Source: Fen-1273 sp963748405 (GTDB lineage: Bacteria > Bacteroidota > Ignavibacteria > UBA10030 > UBA6906). From it: DNA of 64,000 bases. Location: contig CAVVIT010000007.1 of assembly GCA_963748405.1 (NCBI GenBank), positions 1 through 64,000 on the forward strand, given 5' to 3'. This document shows positions 44,918 to 53,476 of this stretch, one piece after another. Made by a program: the position numbers and the translations under genes. How positions within the stretch are numbered: the stretch's first letter is position 1; each line of letters begins with the position of its first letter. The notes under the pieces were generated by a model. It worked only from the letters and a program-made list of their open reading frames with translations, ran no database searches and was not told where the DNA came from.

Positions 44918-46617
44918 ACATCTGGTATTCCTCGAGGGAACTCAAACGCCCCTGGACGGTCACGGATTCGCCGCCGGCTGACGTTGTGGCGCTTTCGGAA
45001 CAATCGAAATCGGATGATGCCGCGGATCAGGGCGCGCCGCAGAATGCTCCCGCGCCTTCAGGGGGGAAGATACCGGAAATCGTCGTGAGCACCGAGCCTG
45101 CGGAGCTTATTGCCACGGACGGCCCGGTGCAGTTCTCCCCCATCAACGGCACCAGTCTCCTGTACGCGAGCAACACATCGAGCAAGCTCTTCCTCGAGAT
45201 CGGGAAGCAGGCGTACTACATACTCATCTCGGGGAGGTGGTATGTGGCCCCCGCAATGACGGGCCCGTGGACGTACGTCGCATCGGACAAGCTCCCCGAA
45301 GACTTTGCAAAGATCCCGCCGGGATCCGACAGGGATGCCGTCCTTGCGAGCGTGGCGGGGACAGTTCCCGCGAAGGAGGCGATACTGGATGCGCAGATCC
45401 CGCAGACGGCCGAAGTAGACAGGATGGACGCCACCGCGGACGTCCAGTATGACGGGGATCCGCAGTTCGAACCGATCGAGAACACTCCGATGGAGTATGC
45501 CGTCAATACGCCGACCCCGGTGATACTCACGGGCCACAGATATTATGCCTGTGACAAGGGGGTCTGGTTTGAAGGCGTCGGTCCCAGGGGTCCCTGGGGG
45601 GTTTCGGTTGCCGTCCCTCCGGTGATCTACACGATCCCGCCGAGGTGCCCGGTCTATTATGTCCGTTACGTCAGGGTATACGGCTATACGCCGACCGTGG
45701 CATACGTCGGTTACACGTCAGGGTACACCGGCTGCTACGTGTACAACCACACCGTCGTCTACGGGACGGGCTATGCTTACCGGCCCTGGCACCGTCATGC
45801 TTATTATCCGCGCCCGTGGACCTGGGGATTCGGTGTGCACTATGAACCGTGGACCGGCTGGTCGATGGGATTCTCGACGGGCTGGTGGAAGCCCCGGGGC
45901 TGGTTTGCGTACGACTACAGGAGCGGTGCTCGCGGAGGGTGGTGGGGTCCTGTCGGGTACCGACCCTCGTATCACCCCATAAAGGGCCCTGTGTACAGGG
46001 AAGGATATCATCCCGTGTACCGGCCCCTTGTCTCCTCGAGGCAGCAGGTGAGAACCCCCTCGGGTCTCCCGAGAACGGCGGGTCCGAGCAGGAGCTCAAC
46101 GCTCTACGATCACTGGACGTCCGGAGTCAGGCGCCCCACGACGGGGAACATGCCCCGGACTCCGGCGGAGGTGACAAGGCAGTTGCCGACCCCGCGTCCC
46201 GACCAGCGCGGAAGGATGCCTGTGACGCCGGCCCGCCCCGATGAGCGGAACAAGATGCCGGAAATGAACCCCCGTCCCGTGCCACAACCTTCCCCGTCCC
46301 GCGTGACCGCGCCGGATGTTATACAGCGCGTTCCGCGACCGGTCGCGAGGGACAATAACGTCTACGCCACGCCCGAGGGGAATATTGTCCGGCAGACCCC
46401 CCAGGGGTGGCAGCAGCGCGAGCCCGGTGCGTGGAAACCCGCGGTCCAGCCCCCGCCGCAGAGCGGCGTGAACAACGATGCCCAGGTGCGCCAGAGGGCT
46501 GCTGAGCGGTCAACGAGTTTCAGGACCCCCACGCCCGCTCCGCAGCAGCGTCCTGCTCCGCAGGTCCGGCAGCCGGAAAGGCAGCCGGCTCCGCAGAAGG
46601 ACAAAGGGCGGCGATAG
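44915..46617 (+). CDS. Carbohydrate-binding-type secreted protein, C-terminal part (after frameshift)
   Basis: Continuation of the preceding gene in another frame, starting GGDIWYSSRELKRPW. It contains two more modules of the type seen before the shift (PVQFSPINGTSLLYASNTSS, SGRWYVAPAMTGPWTYV), then a Tyr/Gly/Trp-rich region (about 45640-45950) and a long Pro/Arg-rich disordered tail. No start codon with a ribosome-binding site serves this part alone. Modules of this kind are found in envelope proteins of diverse bacteria; ligand unknown. Confidence 0.7.
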
Positions 46618-46647
46618 GCTCAACTACGGACAGAATCTGACGGCATA

Positions 46648-48138
46648 ATGGGAGACAACGGGAAATTCCCCGGCGACATCGACGCGCCCGCCCGCAACGG
46701 CGGGCGCGGTCGCATCGAGTACAAGTGGATCGCGCTCAGCGTAACGACGATCGGCGCGTTTATGTCGGCGATCGACAGCACGATCGTGGTCCTTGCGCTC
46801 CCCGACATCATGGTCAATCTCCACGCCAACCTGGTGGAGATGATCTGGGTGATCATGGCGTACATACTCGTCAGCACCGTCCTTCTGCTGACGTTCGGCA
46901 GGGTCGCGGATCTCTTCGGGCGCGTGAGGATGTACAACCTCGGGTTCCTGGTGTTCACCGTCGGCTCGGCCCTCTGCGGTATTGCCGGGAGCGCACTCCA
47001 GTTGATCCTCTTCCGGCTCGTCCAGGGTTCGGGCGCGGCACTGATGATGGTGAACAGCACGGCGATCATTACCGAGGTCTTCCCGGCGGAGGAGCGGGGC
47101 CGCGCGCTCGGACTCAACGCAATCGTCTGGGCGCTGGGGGGCATCGCCGGACCGCTCCTCGGGGGGCTGATACTCAGCGCCGCCGACTGGCGGTGGATAT
47201 TCTACATCAACGTCCCGATCGGCATTGCCGGCACTATATGGGGGTACCGGGTTCTCCACGAGCTCTCGGCGCGCAACCGCGCCGAACGCTTCGACCCCCG
47301 GGGGTCGGCGTCGTTCAGTCTCGCGCTTGTCGCTCTCCTGGCCGCGCTCACGATGGGGATTGAATTCAGCTGGACGTCGCTCCCGATTCTGTCCCTCTTC
47401 GCGCTCTTCGTCGTTATGCTCGTCGTGTTCTTCTGGTGGGAGAAGCGCGCGGAAAGTCCCGTGTTCGACCTGGGCCTCCTGAAGAACCGCGTCTACAACC
47501 TCTCGGTCGTCTCCGCGATGCTCCAGTCCCTGGCGATGTTCGCGGTGAATTTTCTGATCGTCTACTACTTGCAGGCGGTGCGCGGGTACAGCCCTCTCTC
47601 TGCGGCGCTGCTCCTCATCCCCCTGTCGGTTGTGAGCGCAATCGTTGCTCCCTTGAGCGGGATACTTGCCGACCAGGTGGGAGCCCGCCTGCCGGCGACG
47701 GCGGGATTACTGGTCCAGGCCGCGGGGCTTGGTTGGTTCATCGCGCGTCTTTCTCCCGTGACGCCGTACTGGGAAGTGGCCGCGGGGCTCGCGGTGATAG
47801 GTCTGGGCGGAGGGCTCTTCTGGTCCCCCAATACGAGTGCGGCGATGGGTGCCGCGCCGCGGAACCGGCTCGGAATTGCGGCAGCCACGCTGGCCACGCT
47901 GCGTCAGACGGGTATGGTGACGAGCTTCGCCCTCTCGATGGCCGTGGCGGCGGCGAGTCTGCCGCGCGATGTGATGATGAAGCTCTTCGTGGGGACGAAC
48001 GTCGCCCTGGGCTCGGAAGTGATGCAGTCGTTCGTCGTCGGCGTCCGGAGCGCGTTTATGGTCTCCCTCTTCCTCTGCCTCGTTGCCTCGGCATTCTCGT
48101 TTGTCCGGGGGAGTGACGTCGAACAGGGACAGACCTGA
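46648..48138 (+). CDS. DHA2-type MFS drug exporter (EmrB/QacA-like)
   Basis: 496 residues, 14 membrane spans. IGAFMSAIDSTIVVLALPDI is the DHA2 helix-1 motif with the conserved Asp. GRVADLFGRVRMYNLGF is MFS motif A, and LGLNAIVWALGGIAGPLLGG is motif C of antiporters. It exports drugs or amphipathic compounds against protons across the inner membrane. It starts 30 bp after the previous gene but shows no functional link with it. No dedicated regulator or membrane-fusion partner is adjacent. Confidence 0.88.
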   Translation: MGDNGKFPGDIDAPARNGGRGRIEYKWIALSVTTIGAFMSAIDSTIVVLALPDIMVNLHANLVEMIWVIMAYILVSTVLLLTFGRVADLFGRVRMYNLGFLVFTVGSALCGIAGSALQLILFRLVQGSGAALMMVNSTAIITEVFPAEERGRALGLNAIVWALGGIAGPLLGGLILSAADWRWIFYINVPIGIAGTIWGYRVLHELSARNRAERFDPRGSASFSLALVALLAALTMGIEFSWTSLPILSLFALFVVMLVVFFWWEKRAESPVFDLGLLKNRVYNLSVVSAMLQSLAMFAVNFLIVYYLQAVRGYSPLSAALLLIPLSVVSAIVAPLSGILADQVGARLPATAGLLVQAAGLGWFIARLSPVTPYWEVAAGLAVIGLGGGLFWSPNTSAAMGAAPRNRLGIAAATLATLRQTGMVTSFALSMAVAAASLPRDVMMKLFVGTNVALGSEVMQSFVVGVRSAFMVSLFLCLVASAFSFVRGSDVEQGQT

Positions 48139-48197
48139 CACCGTCGGAAAGGCGGGTGCTTGCCGGGCTCCGCCGGGTCACGGCGGCTGGTGCAAAA

Positions 48198-48989
48198 TCA
48201 TGCGCGGGGGCGCCTGCCGACAACCAGATACCCCAGGCCGCCGTACACCGCGAATTCGGCTGCGTTTTCGAGCGACGGGTGGATCTCGATTCGGCTTTGG
48301 GAGAAGCCCGGGTTGAACCGCCGGAGAAGGGCCTTCCGCCAGCCTTCCGAATAATCGGGGGCGAACCCCTCGTCGCCGTATGCAACGATGCCGCCGGGGC
48401 GAACCACCCGCAGGAACTCGCCCAGCGCACGCTGCGGCTCGTTGAAGAGATTGATGCCGCCGAAATGGAACAGCGCATCGAATGTCCCGTCGGCAAACGG
48501 CAGATACGCCGCGTTGGCGCGGAGCAGGTGTGCGCCCGTCCACTGTTGCAGCCGCCGGCACTCCCGGAGCATCGGCATCGAGAGGTCGACTGAAACCAGC
48601 TCTCCCTCCGCGCCGATTGACTGCCTGAGCATGCACTGAAAAACGCCCGGTCCGGGGGATACCTCCAGCAGGCGTATTCCCGCAGTTAACCCGAGAAGTT
48701 CGACGATCTGCCTCCGGCCTGTCTGCATGTCGATTCCCGCCAGCAACTGCCCCAGGACACGTTCACTCACATCATATACCGGCGCCAGCCACCTGTAGCG
48801 TCTGTTCATCGCTTTGTCGGTCCCCTCAAGCGACGGGGGATGGACGACCGAGAGAATTCCGTCGACGAGCGGGTATGCCTTCCCTTCGGTGATTCCCGCA
48901 CGGACCAAGTCCGAATATACCAACAGGAAGATGAAAAGCCAATCGGACTTCGTGCCCGGACACCGGGAGGGTGTTGCATCTGGTTCCAA
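48198..48989 (-). CDS. Class I SAM-dependent methyltransferase
   Basis: Up to 263 residues. The SAM-binding motif I reads LLEVSPGPGVFQ, with ELVSVDLSMPML (acidic ribose contact) and FDALFHFGGINLFNEP after it, and GEFLRVVRPGGIVAYGDEGF near the C-terminus: a UbiE/Coq5-like layout. The TTG at 48989 falls within the tandem repeat thought to control nikR, so the true start is probably further in, near VRAGITEGKAYPLVDGILS, whose segment resembles a short Trm112-like leader. Divergent from nikR. Substrate unknown. Confidence 0.75.
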   Translation of the reverse strand: MEPDATPSRCPGTKSDWLFIFLLVYSDLVRAGITEGKAYPLVDGILSVVHPPSLEGTDKAMNRRYRWLAPVYDVSERVLGQLLAGIDMQTGRRQIVELLGLTAGIRLLEVSPGPGVFQCMLRQSIGAEGELVSVDLSMPMLRECRRLQQWTGAHLLRANAAYLPFADGTFDALFHFGGINLFNEPQRALGEFLRVVRPGGIVAYGDEGFAPDYSEGWRKALLRRFNPGFSQSRIEIHPSLENAAEFAVYGGLGYLVVGRRPRA

Positions 48990-49020
48990 ATAGTGCTACC
49001 TTTCTTCCAAAAGGTGCTAC
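48984..49020 (+). promoter_or_regulatory. Tandem operator before nikR
   Basis: TTCCAAATAGTGCTAC (48984-48999) and TTCCAAAAGGTGCTAC (49005-49020) are direct repeats, 14 of 16 bases equal, with a 21-bp period (two helical turns). They end one base before the nikR start codon and lie in the shared region with the divergent methyltransferase. The sequence is unlike the enterobacterial NikR palindrome, but the position suits autoregulation. Confidence 0.55.
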
Positions 49021-49021
49021 G

Positions 49022-49441
49022 ATGAATCCTCTTGTCCGCTTCGGCGTGTCCATCGAGGAGGGACTCCTCAAAAGGTTCGACCGGTTCAACCGGCAGAAGG
49101 GGTTTGTCAATCGATCGCAGGGGATACGTGACGTCCTGCGAACCGTTCTCGATGAAGATCGGGTGCAGGATGACTCTGCACCTGCGCTCGGAGTGTTGAC
49201 GCTGGTATACGATCATCATAAGCGTGAACTGGAAGATCGCCTGACAGCCTTGCAGCACGACCACCACCATTCCATCATCTCGACCACGCACGTTCACATT
49301 GATCACGACAACTGTCTCGAGGTCATCCTGCTCCGGGGCCGGGCGGGTGTCTTGCGCAGGATCGCCTCGGACATCTCCAGTCTGAAAGGGATACACCACA
49401 GCAAATGTCAATTCACCTCGGCGGAGCATCTGCACCCATAA
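49022..49441 (+). CDS. nikR: Nickel-responsive regulator NikR
   Basis: 140 residues. The N-terminal ribbon-helix-helix (RFGVSIEEGLLKRFDRF...NRSQGIRDVLR) is followed by an ACT-like domain with HDHHHSIISTTHVHIDHDNCLEV. His79, His90, His92 and Cys98 line up with the Ni(II) ligands His76, His87, His89 and Cys95 of E. coli NikR. ATG 49022 is chosen because the RHH strand starts five residues later. The TonB receptor follows after 10 bp, so NikR probably controls its uptake together with its own expression. Confidence 0.92.
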   Translation: MNPLVRFGVSIEEGLLKRFDRFNRQKGFVNRSQGIRDVLRTVLDEDRVQDDSAPALGVLTLVYDHHKRELEDRLTALQHDHHHSIISTTHVHIDHDNCLEVILLRGRAGVLRRIASDISSLKGIHHSKCQFTSAEHLHP

Positions 49442-49451
49442 ACCACGAAGC

Positions 49452-51719
49452 ATGATGAAACGAAGTCATGCTGCCCTCGTCGTGATCCTGTACGCCCTCC
49501 TCCAACAGGCCCACGCGCACACCGGCGTTCTCCGGGGCAAGGTCGTGGACAGACAAACCAGGGCGCCGATCGTCGGAGCCAATGTCTCAATCCAGGGGAC
49601 GAATCGGGGAAGCTCCGTGGATACGGACGGCGTGTTCGTCATCCCGGCGGTCCCCACGGGAACCTACGCCCTCACGGTCTCGTCCGTCGGGTACATGAGG
49701 CAAACCCGCACGGTGGTAATCGGAAGCGACACTTCGTTCGTGACGTTCCTGCTTTCGGTCGACGTCCTGAATTTCGGTGAAGTCACCGCAACGGCCGAAC
49801 GGCCGTACTCGGCGGCCTCGTCGATGGCCCTCCGGGAGATTGACTTCGAGCTCCGCCCCCGCCAGTCCGCCCAGGACATGCTCCGGCTCGTACCGGGGCT
49901 TGTCATCGCACAGCACGCCGGAGGCGGGAAAGCAGAACAGATCTTCCTGCGCGGGTTCGACGCCGATCACGGGACGGACGTGAACATATCGCTCGACGGT
50001 CTCCCTGTCAACATGGTGAGCCACGCTCACGGTCAGGGGTATGCCGACCTGCATTTTGTCATCCCCGAGGCCGTCCGGGGGATCGAGGTATTCAAGGGGC
50101 CGTATTTCGCAGAGTTCGGAGATTTTGCCACCGCGGGATCGGTTCGCTTTCTCACGAAAGACGAGCTCGAATCGAATCTCATCAGCGTCGAGGGGGGAAT
50201 GTTCGGGGAGTACCGCTACCTCACGGCGCTTCAACTCCCGCTGCAATCATCGACGACCACGTCATACATGGCGGCGGAATTCTTCCATACTGATGGCTAT
50301 TTTGACTCACCGAGCGCTTTTAACAGGTTTAACATGTTCGGGAAACTCCGGACACAGGTGGGCGGGAATGGCACCCTGGATATCTGGATGTCCGGGTTCG
50401 GCTCCGGGTGGAACGCCTCCGGGCAGATTCCGGAACGGGCAGTGGCCGGGGGGCTTATTGATCGGTTCGGTTCTATCGATCCTTCTGAAGGCGGCACGAC
50501 GCAGAGGGAGAACGCAAGCGTGACGTACACCGGGACGGCCGAGAATACCTCGACGATTCTGGCGCAGGCGTACTATTCGCGATACCGGTTCAAGCTCTTC
50601 TCGGATTTTACGTTTTACAGGGACGATCCGGTGAACGGGGACGAAATCGAGCAGGACGACGACCGGACGGTCATCGGGGCACGGGGAGAGTACACATACG
50701 GGGGGAGCACAGGACCCGTTCCCACCACCACTCTTCTGGGATCTGCCTTCAGAGCCGACGAGACGACCGTCCAGCTCTGGCACACGACGCAGCGAAGGCG
50801 GCTCAGCAACACGGTGGATGCGCTCGTCCATCAGAAGAATATGTCGATGTACGTTCAGGAGGAGCTTCATTTCAGCCCCCTCCTCCGGCTCCAGGTCGGG
50901 CTCCGGGGAGACTATTTTCTCTTCGACGTGGAGGATCAGAAAAGGGATTCAGCGCACACCGACATATCGGGATACGTCCAGCAGACGATCCTGAGCCCGA
51001 AGGCAAACCTCGTATTCTCGCCGGAAAGGTACCTCGACGTCTTTCTCGATTTCGGCGGGGGATTCCATTCCAACGACGCGCGTGCCGTGGTGACGCAGCC
51101 CGGGGCCCGCACGCTTCCCCGGGCATGGGGGGCGGAGCTCGGGGTGACGATAACGCCGGGCTCCGGGTTCTCCGTCAGCGCAGTCGCATGGGGTCTCGAT
51201 CTTCAAAGCGAGCTTGTCTACAACGGGGACGACGGGACGACAGAGCCGAGCGGGCGGACGAGGAGGGTGGGGCTCGATTTCGAAGGAAGGGCGCAGATAC
51301 TCTCCTGGCTCTACGCTGATGCCGATGTCACGCTCTCGCGGGGTCGGTTTAGAGACCTCCCCGCCGGCCTGGATTTCATCCCCCTCGCCCCGACGGTCAC
51401 CGCTACCGGGGGTTTGACGGTCAGGCATCCTGATGGGTACGAGGCATCACTGCGATTCCGCCATATCGATGACCGGCCGGCCAACGAAGACAATTCCGTC
51501 ACGGCGCACGGATACACGGTCTTTGACGCCACGCTCGCGTACATCTTCTCCCGCATTCGGGTGCAGCTTACGGGTGAGAACATATTCAACGTGGCATGGA
51601 ACGAAGCGCAGTTCGATACGGAATCCCGGCTCAAGGGGGAATCGTCCCCGGTGTCGGAACTTCATTTCACGCCTGGTACGCCGCTTGGCGTGAAGATGAA
51701 AGTGGAATGGTCATTCTGA
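49452..51719 (+). CDS. TonB-dependent receptor, likely for a metal (nickel/cobalt) complex
   Basis: 755 residues. A signal peptide (to about residue 23) is followed by a carboxypeptidase-regulatory-like domain (VLRGKVVDRQTRAPIVGANV, about 25-110), a plug (about 130-230; QIFLRGFDADHGTDVNISLDG), and a 22-strand-type barrel ending FTPGTPLGVKMKVEWSF with terminal Phe. Several His residues (VSHAHGQGYADLH) cluster in the plug. Position directly downstream of nikR indicates outer-membrane nickel uptake; the exact metal and chelator are inferred. The frame ends just before the cupin gene. Confidence 0.88.
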   Translation: MMKRSHAALVVILYALLQQAHAHTGVLRGKVVDRQTRAPIVGANVSIQGTNRGSSVDTDGVFVIPAVPTGTYALTVSSVGYMRQTRTVVIGSDTSFVTFLLSVDVLNFGEVTATAERPYSAASSMALREIDFELRPRQSAQDMLRLVPGLVIAQHAGGGKAEQIFLRGFDADHGTDVNISLDGLPVNMVSHAHGQGYADLHFVIPEAVRGIEVFKGPYFAEFGDFATAGSVRFLTKDELESNLISVEGGMFGEYRYLTALQLPLQSSTTTSYMAAEFFHTDGYFDSPSAFNRFNMFGKLRTQVGGNGTLDIWMSGFGSGWNASGQIPERAVAGGLIDRFGSIDPSEGGTTQRENASVTYTGTAENTSTILAQAYYSRYRFKLFSDFTFYRDDPVNGDEIEQDDDRTVIGARGEYTYGGSTGPVPTTTLLGSAFRADETTVQLWHTTQRRRLSNTVDALVHQKNMSMYVQEELHFSPLLRLQVGLRGDYFLFDVEDQKRDSAHTDISGYVQQTILSPKANLVFSPERYLDVFLDFGGGFHSNDARAVVTQPGARTLPRAWGAELGVTITPGSGFSVSAVAWGLDLQSELVYNGDDGTTEPSGRTRRVGLDFEGRAQILSWLYADADVTLSRGRFRDLPAGLDFIPLAPTVTATGGLTVRHPDGYEASLRFRHIDDRPANEDNSVTAHGYTVFDATLAYIFSRIRVQLTGENIFNVAWNEAQFDTESRLKGESSPVSELHFTPGTPLGVKMKVEWSF

Positions 51720-51733
51720 AATTCTCCGCACTT

Positions 51734-52135
51734 ATGAAAGCATCGCATCTCTCAATCGCCATGGCGATCGCTGCTGCCCTTTGTCCACCCGCAATGGCAC
51801 AACACGGCAGCGCGGGGCCACAACCGCACGTGGTGCAGCTCGACAAGGATGCCCGTGAATCCGCGGACGTGTTCAACGGTCCACCGGAGACTGTCTCCGT
51901 GCTTTCCGGGTACATGGTTCTTGCACCCGGGGATTCGGTGGCCAAACACAGTACCGGGACCTATGAGGAGGTTGTCATTGTGCTTTCAGGGAGCGGTGAG
52001 ATGCGAGTGACAGGCGGTGGCACATTCGGTCTCAAACCCTGCGCTGTTGCGTATTGTCCTCCCCTGACGGAACACGCGGTGGTGAACACGGGGCCCGATA
52101 CGCTGCGGTATATCTGGGTGGCGGCGAAGAAATGA
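51734..52135 (+). CDS. Exported single-domain cupin protein
   Basis: About 133 residues. A signal peptide (MKASHLSIAMAIAAALCPPAMAQ) is followed by one cupin barrel: VLAPGDSVAKHSTGTYEEVVIVLSG (motif 1 with His and Glu ligands) and CPPLTEHAVVNTG (motif 2). An in-frame ATG at 51707 overlaps the receptor gene; I prefer 51734, where the signal peptide starts. It could bind a metal in the periplasm and, being last in the nikR-receptor unit, may serve metal handling. This is inference from context. Confidence 0.75.
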   Translation: MKASHLSIAMAIAAALCPPAMAQHGSAGPQPHVVQLDKDARESADVFNGPPETVSVLSGYMVLAPGDSVAKHSTGTYEEVVIVLSGSGEMRVTGGGTFGLKPCAVAYCPPLTEHAVVNTGPDTLRYIWVAAKK

Positions 52136-52147
52136 GCTGCGGGAGTC

Positions 52148-52210
52148 GCGCTGCTCCCCGCGACAGTACCCCCCCCGCCAGTGCCCCGTACGCCGTGCTG
52201 ATGCAGGGAA
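52148..52210 (-). pseudogene. Remnant of a second DUF6132 gene
   Basis: On the minus strand CISTAYGALAGGVLSRG matches the end of the intact DUF6132 protein at 56221 (YISTVYGALVGAVLSRG). By eye about 53 of 60 bases agree. The upstream part that should encode the membrane segment with GCASGTCP is missing or scrambled, and no stop closes the frame before it enters the cupin gene. Hence a 5'-truncated fragment. Confidence 0.6.
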
Positions 52211-52405
52211 CGGTAAAGACTGCATAGCATCCATCCTGCCTCCAGCGGTTTCTCGTCGCCGTGCCCCCGTCGCCTCCATATTTACCAAAAATGGGATCTC
52301 CTGTCATCGGAGGCCCAAAGTGACAGATAATTCGCGTTCTCCACAGGGCACGGGAATTGATGTCAGGACACCAGAGTAACCACCTCTGGAAGGAGTCTCA
52401 AACCT

Positions 52406-53476
52406 ATGCTCTCCAACCCGCTCATTCCAACCCCGGAGGCTATCCCTGCCCCGGCGTGGATTTTTCATATTCTGGGTGTCGCACTCTTCGCGGTGCACCT
52501 CGTTCTTATGAACGTCCTCGTTGGAGGAACGGCTATCGCGCTTGCGGGACGCCTCCGGAGCACCAGGGGGGCGCCCCTGTCCACGGATCCCATCACCGGC
52601 AAACTGCCCACATTTTTCGCCCTGACCGTCACTATGGGAATCGCCCCGCTCCTCTTCCTCCAGGTCATCTACGGCAATCTCTTTTATACCAGCTCCATCC
52701 TGATGGGGGGATACTGGCTGCTGGTGATCCCAGGACTGATCGTGGCCTACTATGCGGTCTACGTCCAGGCAAAAGCCTCTCGAAGGGGAGTCGCGATCGC
52801 CGCCGGTTCTGTCGCGCTTCTCATTTTATTGTACGTCGCCTACACGTACGTCAACAACATGACGTTGATGGTCCATCCGGAGAACTGGCAGGGATACTTC
52901 GGAAACCGGGGGGGCACATTGCTGAATCTTTCCGATCCGACACTGGTTCCGCGCTACCTCCATTTCCTCGTGGGCGCCGTGGCCATCGCTTCGCTGGTCG
53001 TCGCATTCATCCGGTCGCGCCGCTCCGCTCCGCTGGATGCTGACCGCGATACGAAGATACGGCAGGGGCTTCGCCTGTTCGCGTATGCGACTCTGGTACA
53101 GGCCGTGGTCGGGGGAGCGTTCCTCTTTGCGATTCCCGGGCCGCAACTCAGTCCGCTCGTCGCTTCATTCGGTTCGGGACCGATCATCCTGGGCATCGGC
53201 ATACTGGCCGGGGCAGGTGCGGTTGTCTCGGCGCTGCGTAACAAATTCCGGCCGACACTCATCCAGGCGGGTGTGACGTTCGTGGCGATGATCCTGACCC
53301 GCGACAACCTTCGTTCCCTCTACCTGAGCGGAGTGAGCGACCCGTCGCGATTGACGGTCAACCCGCAATACGGCATCATGGCACTTTTCCTTCTCATTCT
53401 TGTCATCGGATTGCTGGCGGTCGCCTGGATGGTGAAAGCCGGCTTCCGCGCCCCGGCAGGGGGAGGTGCGCAATGA
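52406..53476 (+). CDS. Cytochrome bd-like membrane subunit, partner of the multihaem fusion
   Basis: 356 residues, about nine membrane spans. AWIFHILGVALFAVHLVLMNVLVGG parallels the first span of the downstream fusion protein (TLIALIAVLHVYISHLAVGGG) and recalls cytochrome bd subunits, including a His positioned for haem. The Q-loop signature of true quinol oxidases (GRQPW-like) is absent. GGAAGGAG lies upstream of the ATG. The stop overlaps the next start by four bases (ATGA), so both subunits are made in equal amounts. Likely the second half of a quinol-interacting complex in the inner membrane. Confidence 0.65.
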   Translation: MLSNPLIPTPEAIPAPAWIFHILGVALFAVHLVLMNVLVGGTAIALAGRLRSTRGAPLSTDPITGKLPTFFALTVTMGIAPLLFLQVIYGNLFYTSSILMGGYWLLVIPGLIVAYYAVYVQAKASRRGVAIAAGSVALLILLYVAYTYVNNMTLMVHPENWQGYFGNRGGTLLNLSDPTLVPRYLHFLVGAVAIASLVVAFIRSRRSAPLDADRDTKIRQGLRLFAYATLVQAVVGGAFLFAIPGPQLSPLVASFGSGPIILGIGILAGAGAVVSALRNKFRPTLIQAGVTFVAMILTRDNLRSLYLSGVSDPSRLTVNPQYGIMALFLLILVIGLLAVAWMVKAGFRAPAGGGAQ

